DNA from: CAYLNM01 sp964385045
Lineage (GTDB): Bacteria; Planctomycetota; Phycisphaerae; Phycisphaerales; SM1A02
NCBI GenBank assembly: GCA_964385045.1
Contig: CAYLNM010000009.1
Location: forward strand, 1-55,718
Reading direction: 5' to 3'
Length of the DNA stretch: 55,718 nt
A program made the position numbers and the translations under genes. Positions within the stretch are counted from its first letter, which is position 1. Every line of letters starts with the position of its first letter. A model generated the notes under the pieces. That model was not told where the DNA came from, did not search any database, and worked only from the letters and a program-made list of their open reading frames with translations. Shown piece after piece: positions 53,856 through 55,718 of this stretch.

Positions 53856-54134
53856 GGGAGTCTCCTGACGAAGCCCGGACGCCGGGCCTCCATCATGTCG
53901 GACCGGCCCCCGCGCCGCCACCCGAATTTTCCGCCCCGCCGTGCGCCCCGGAGGACCGGGGTCGCCCCGGTGGGCCGCGGGGGGGACCAGGACTGGCCGT
54001 GCCGGCGCACCGGGCGCACCGTCTGCGCGACCGGCGGGATGCGCTCGGCCCGGCCGACGGCGACCGGCCGGCCGCCTCGGCTGCCGGCCCGCGGCGCGTC
54101 CCGCCCGCCCGGAGCCGAGGTGGCCGGCGCCGGC

Positions 54135-55718
54135 TCAGGCGAGCATCAGGCTCAGGCCGACCAGCACCGCGCCGTTGTTGATCGCGTGCATCACGATCGG
54201 GGCGACGACGCTCCCCCGCCACTCGCGCACGAGGGAGAACCCGACCGCGAGCGACATGAGGGCGGGAACCGCGATCCAGCCCTGCGGGTGGATGGCGGCG
54301 AAGACGAACGCCGTGATCAGCGCGGCGGCGAAGGGGGCGGCGACTCCGAGGCTCCGCAGGCCGCGTCGCACGTGCCCGTGCAGGCAGCCGCGGAAGAAGA
54401 TCTCCTCCACGACCGGGGCCGCGACGGCTCCGGCCACCAGGACGAGCAGGGTGACCGTGGCGGATCGGCCGATCTCGCCCACGATCGGGTGGGCGGGGCC
54501 GGTGGCGGGCAGCAGCGCCTGCGACGGATCGTCGATCGCCGGGCCCGCGGCGAGTCCGGTGACCACCGCCAGCAGGAGCGTCCCCAGCACCCCGACCGCG
54601 AGCAGCGGCAGGGTCGCGACGTAGCCCACGATGCCGGCCCCGACCTCGCGGAGGAGGCCCCGGCCGGCGGTGAGTCCCATCGCGGCGCGGGCGTCGGCCC
54701 CGGCGACGCCCCGCAGCCGCGGCCACGCGAGGACGACGAGGCTGAGGAAGAACGCCGCGATCGCCGAGACGAGGCCCGCGGCGGGAGACGTCGAGCCCGC
54801 GGCGAGGAGGCCGCCCCCGAGGAGCAGGGCCACGAAGACCACCAGCCACGCCGCGAACGTCTCGGCGAGGACGGGATGCAGCGGCGCCAGCGGTCCCGGC
54901 AGCGAGCCGACCACTCGCAGCCGCCCGCTGCCGGCGAGCACGATCCCGGTCACCAGGAGGACGACGCCGACGAGGCCGGCGACCGCGACCAGCGCGAGGC
55001 CGCCGCCGAAGACGACCGCGGTGCGGGTGGCGTCCGCGAGCACCGACGCGCGCTGCGCGGGCTCCGCCCCGAGCACCGCCGCGAGCCGGCCCCACCAGCC
55101 GAGCTCGGCCGCGAGTCGCTCGGTGTCGTCCGGACCGATCGTGCCGCCCTCGCCCGCGGCGAGGGATCGCAGGTGGGCGGTCAGCTCCTCCTTCAGGCGG
55201 GCATCGTCGGGATCGAGGGCGAACCCGTCCGGGCGGGCCGCGTCCGCCGCGTCCACCGCGGCCTCGAGGTCGGCGAGGACGTCCAGGCCCCGCTCGGGCC
55301 CGGCGAGCTCGGCGGCGAGGATCGCCATCCGCATGCGGACCCTCGGGGGCGCGGCGGGGACCGCGGCCCGCACCTGCTCGAGGAGCTGCTCCGAGGAGGC
55401 GGCGGGCATCACGCGCGACGCCCCGATCGCGTAGCGACCCTGGATGGTGAGCAGGGCCGCCGCGACCGGATCGTCGGACGGGATCGCGCGCTCGGACGGC
55501 GGGCGGCCGGCGGGCCCGCCCGCGTCACGTCCCGCGATCATCACGACCATCCCCGCGAGGATCACGATCCACGCGAGGGTGGCGCCGAGACGGCCGAGGG
55601 CGGGCGGCCGCACGCGGGGCGGGTCTCCCGCCGGGCCCGCGGTGCCGAGCGGATCGCCGGGGGCGTCCGGGGGGGCGAACGTCGGGTGGTCCGGGACGGG
55701 GGCGGGATCCGCGGGATG
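54135..55718 (-). CDS. CPBP-family intramembrane protease, 5' partial
   Basis: A membrane protein of at least 492 residues, running off the right edge if the Pro/Ala-rich frame upstream of GTG 55613 is real. One N-terminal helix (LAWIVILAGMVVMIAG) is followed by a ~150-residue soluble helical region and then seven or so membrane helices. Near the C-terminus VAAPVVEEIFFRGCLHGHV is the CPBP (Abi) motif 1 with the paired glutamates and Arg, ITAFVFAAIHPQG has the second-motif His, and VMHAINNGAVLVGL the third with His and Asn. The family cleaves peptides within the membrane; bacterial members act in bacteriocin immunity or protein processing, and the substrate here is unknown. Confidence 0.88.
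   Translation of the reverse strand, partial: HPADPAPVPDHPTFAPPDAPGDPLGTAGPAGDPPRVRPPALGRLGATLAWIVILAGMVVMIAGRDAGGPAGRPPSERAIPSDDPVAAALLTIQGRYAIGASRVMPAASSEQLLEQVRAAVPAAPPRVRMRMAILAAELAGPERGLDVLADLEAAVDAADAARPDGFALDPDDARLKEELTAHLRSLAAGEGGTIGPDDTERLAAELGWWGRLAAVLGAEPAQRASVLADATRTAVVFGGGLALVAVAGLVGVVLLVTGIVLAGSGRLRVVGSLPGPLAPLHPVLAETFAAWLVVFVALLLGGGLLAAGSTSPAAGLVSAIAAFFLSLVVLAWPRLRGVAGADARAAMGLTAGRGLLREVGAGIVGYVATLPLLAVGVLGTLLLAVVTGLAAGPAIDDPSQALLPATGPAHPIVGEIGRSATVTLLVLVAGAVAAPVVEEIFFRGCLHGHVRRGLRSLGVAAPFAAALITAFVFAAIHPQGWIAVPALMSLAVGFSLVREWRGSVVAPIVMHAINNGAVLVGLSLMLA

Overview
The window is about 73% G+C with very strong G/C preference at third codon positions, many GTG starts and genes joined by 4-base GTGA or ATGA overlaps. 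Secreted proteins carry dockerin/EF-hand-like repeats of the form DxDxDGxVDxDDLLxVLxxFG, there are two bactofilins and a CPBP protease. Together these suggest a planctomycete of the Phycisphaerae type. This is inference from gene content; there is no rRNA in the window. I see no insertion sequence, prophage, CRISPR array or rRNA operon.

Layout. 0-2.2 kb: a DUF971 protein cut by the left edge, a hotdog thioesterase and a glycosyltransferase in one overlapping operon. 2.5-5.7 kb: pdxA, then glyS with a CsaA-like tRNA-binding protein. 5.9-6.8 kb: two bactofilins, the second with a zinc ribbon. 6.8-9.9 kb: an alpha/beta-hydrolase-like envelope protein, a small doubtful gene and a membrane protein. 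10-11.4 kb: an orphan NtrC-type regulator. 11.6-16.7 kb: a murC-murB-ddl-ftsQ-like block that is not followed by ftsA or ftsZ. 16.8-20.6 kb: a membrane protein, then a helix-turn-helix gene overlapping a beta-class DNA methyltransferase, convergent with an HNH_2-family protein that lacks the usual catalytic histidine. 20.9-25.3 kb: a GNAT acetyltransferase, a secreted dockerin-type protein, nicotinamidase, a cassette of two arrestin-like proteins plus a P-loop ATPase, and tRNA-Ser(TGA). 25.4-30.5 kb: a secreted protein with three tandem repeats and two dockerin-type motifs, an ECF sigma factor with a four-helix membrane partner, and a secreted calcineurin-like phosphoesterase. 30.6-35.9 kb: a CheB-CheR-PAS fusion co-transcribed with a bacteriophytochrome that has no recognisable kinase domain. 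36-51.2 kb: a sulfated-glycan island with sat and cysC making PAPS, four dissimilar sulfotransferases, three GT4 glycosyltransferases, an O-antigen ligase/polymerase and a flippase. 51.4-55.7 kb: an Mrp/ApbC ATPase without its CXXC motif, a secreted protein of unknown function and a CPBP protease running off the right edge.

How genes work together. The clearest pathway is sulfate activation (Sat, then CysC) feeding sulfotransferases that would decorate a polymer made by the neighbouring GT4 enzymes, flippase and ligase. The most unusual unit is the light-sensor pair, where red-light sensing appears coupled to a soluble CheB/CheR methylation module instead of phosphotransfer. A recurring TAnnnT hexamer lies only 6-12 bases upstream of several start codons (pdxA, glyS, the NtrC-type gene, murC, the 16784 gene), which suggests leaderless or nearly leaderless transcripts as a habit of this genome.
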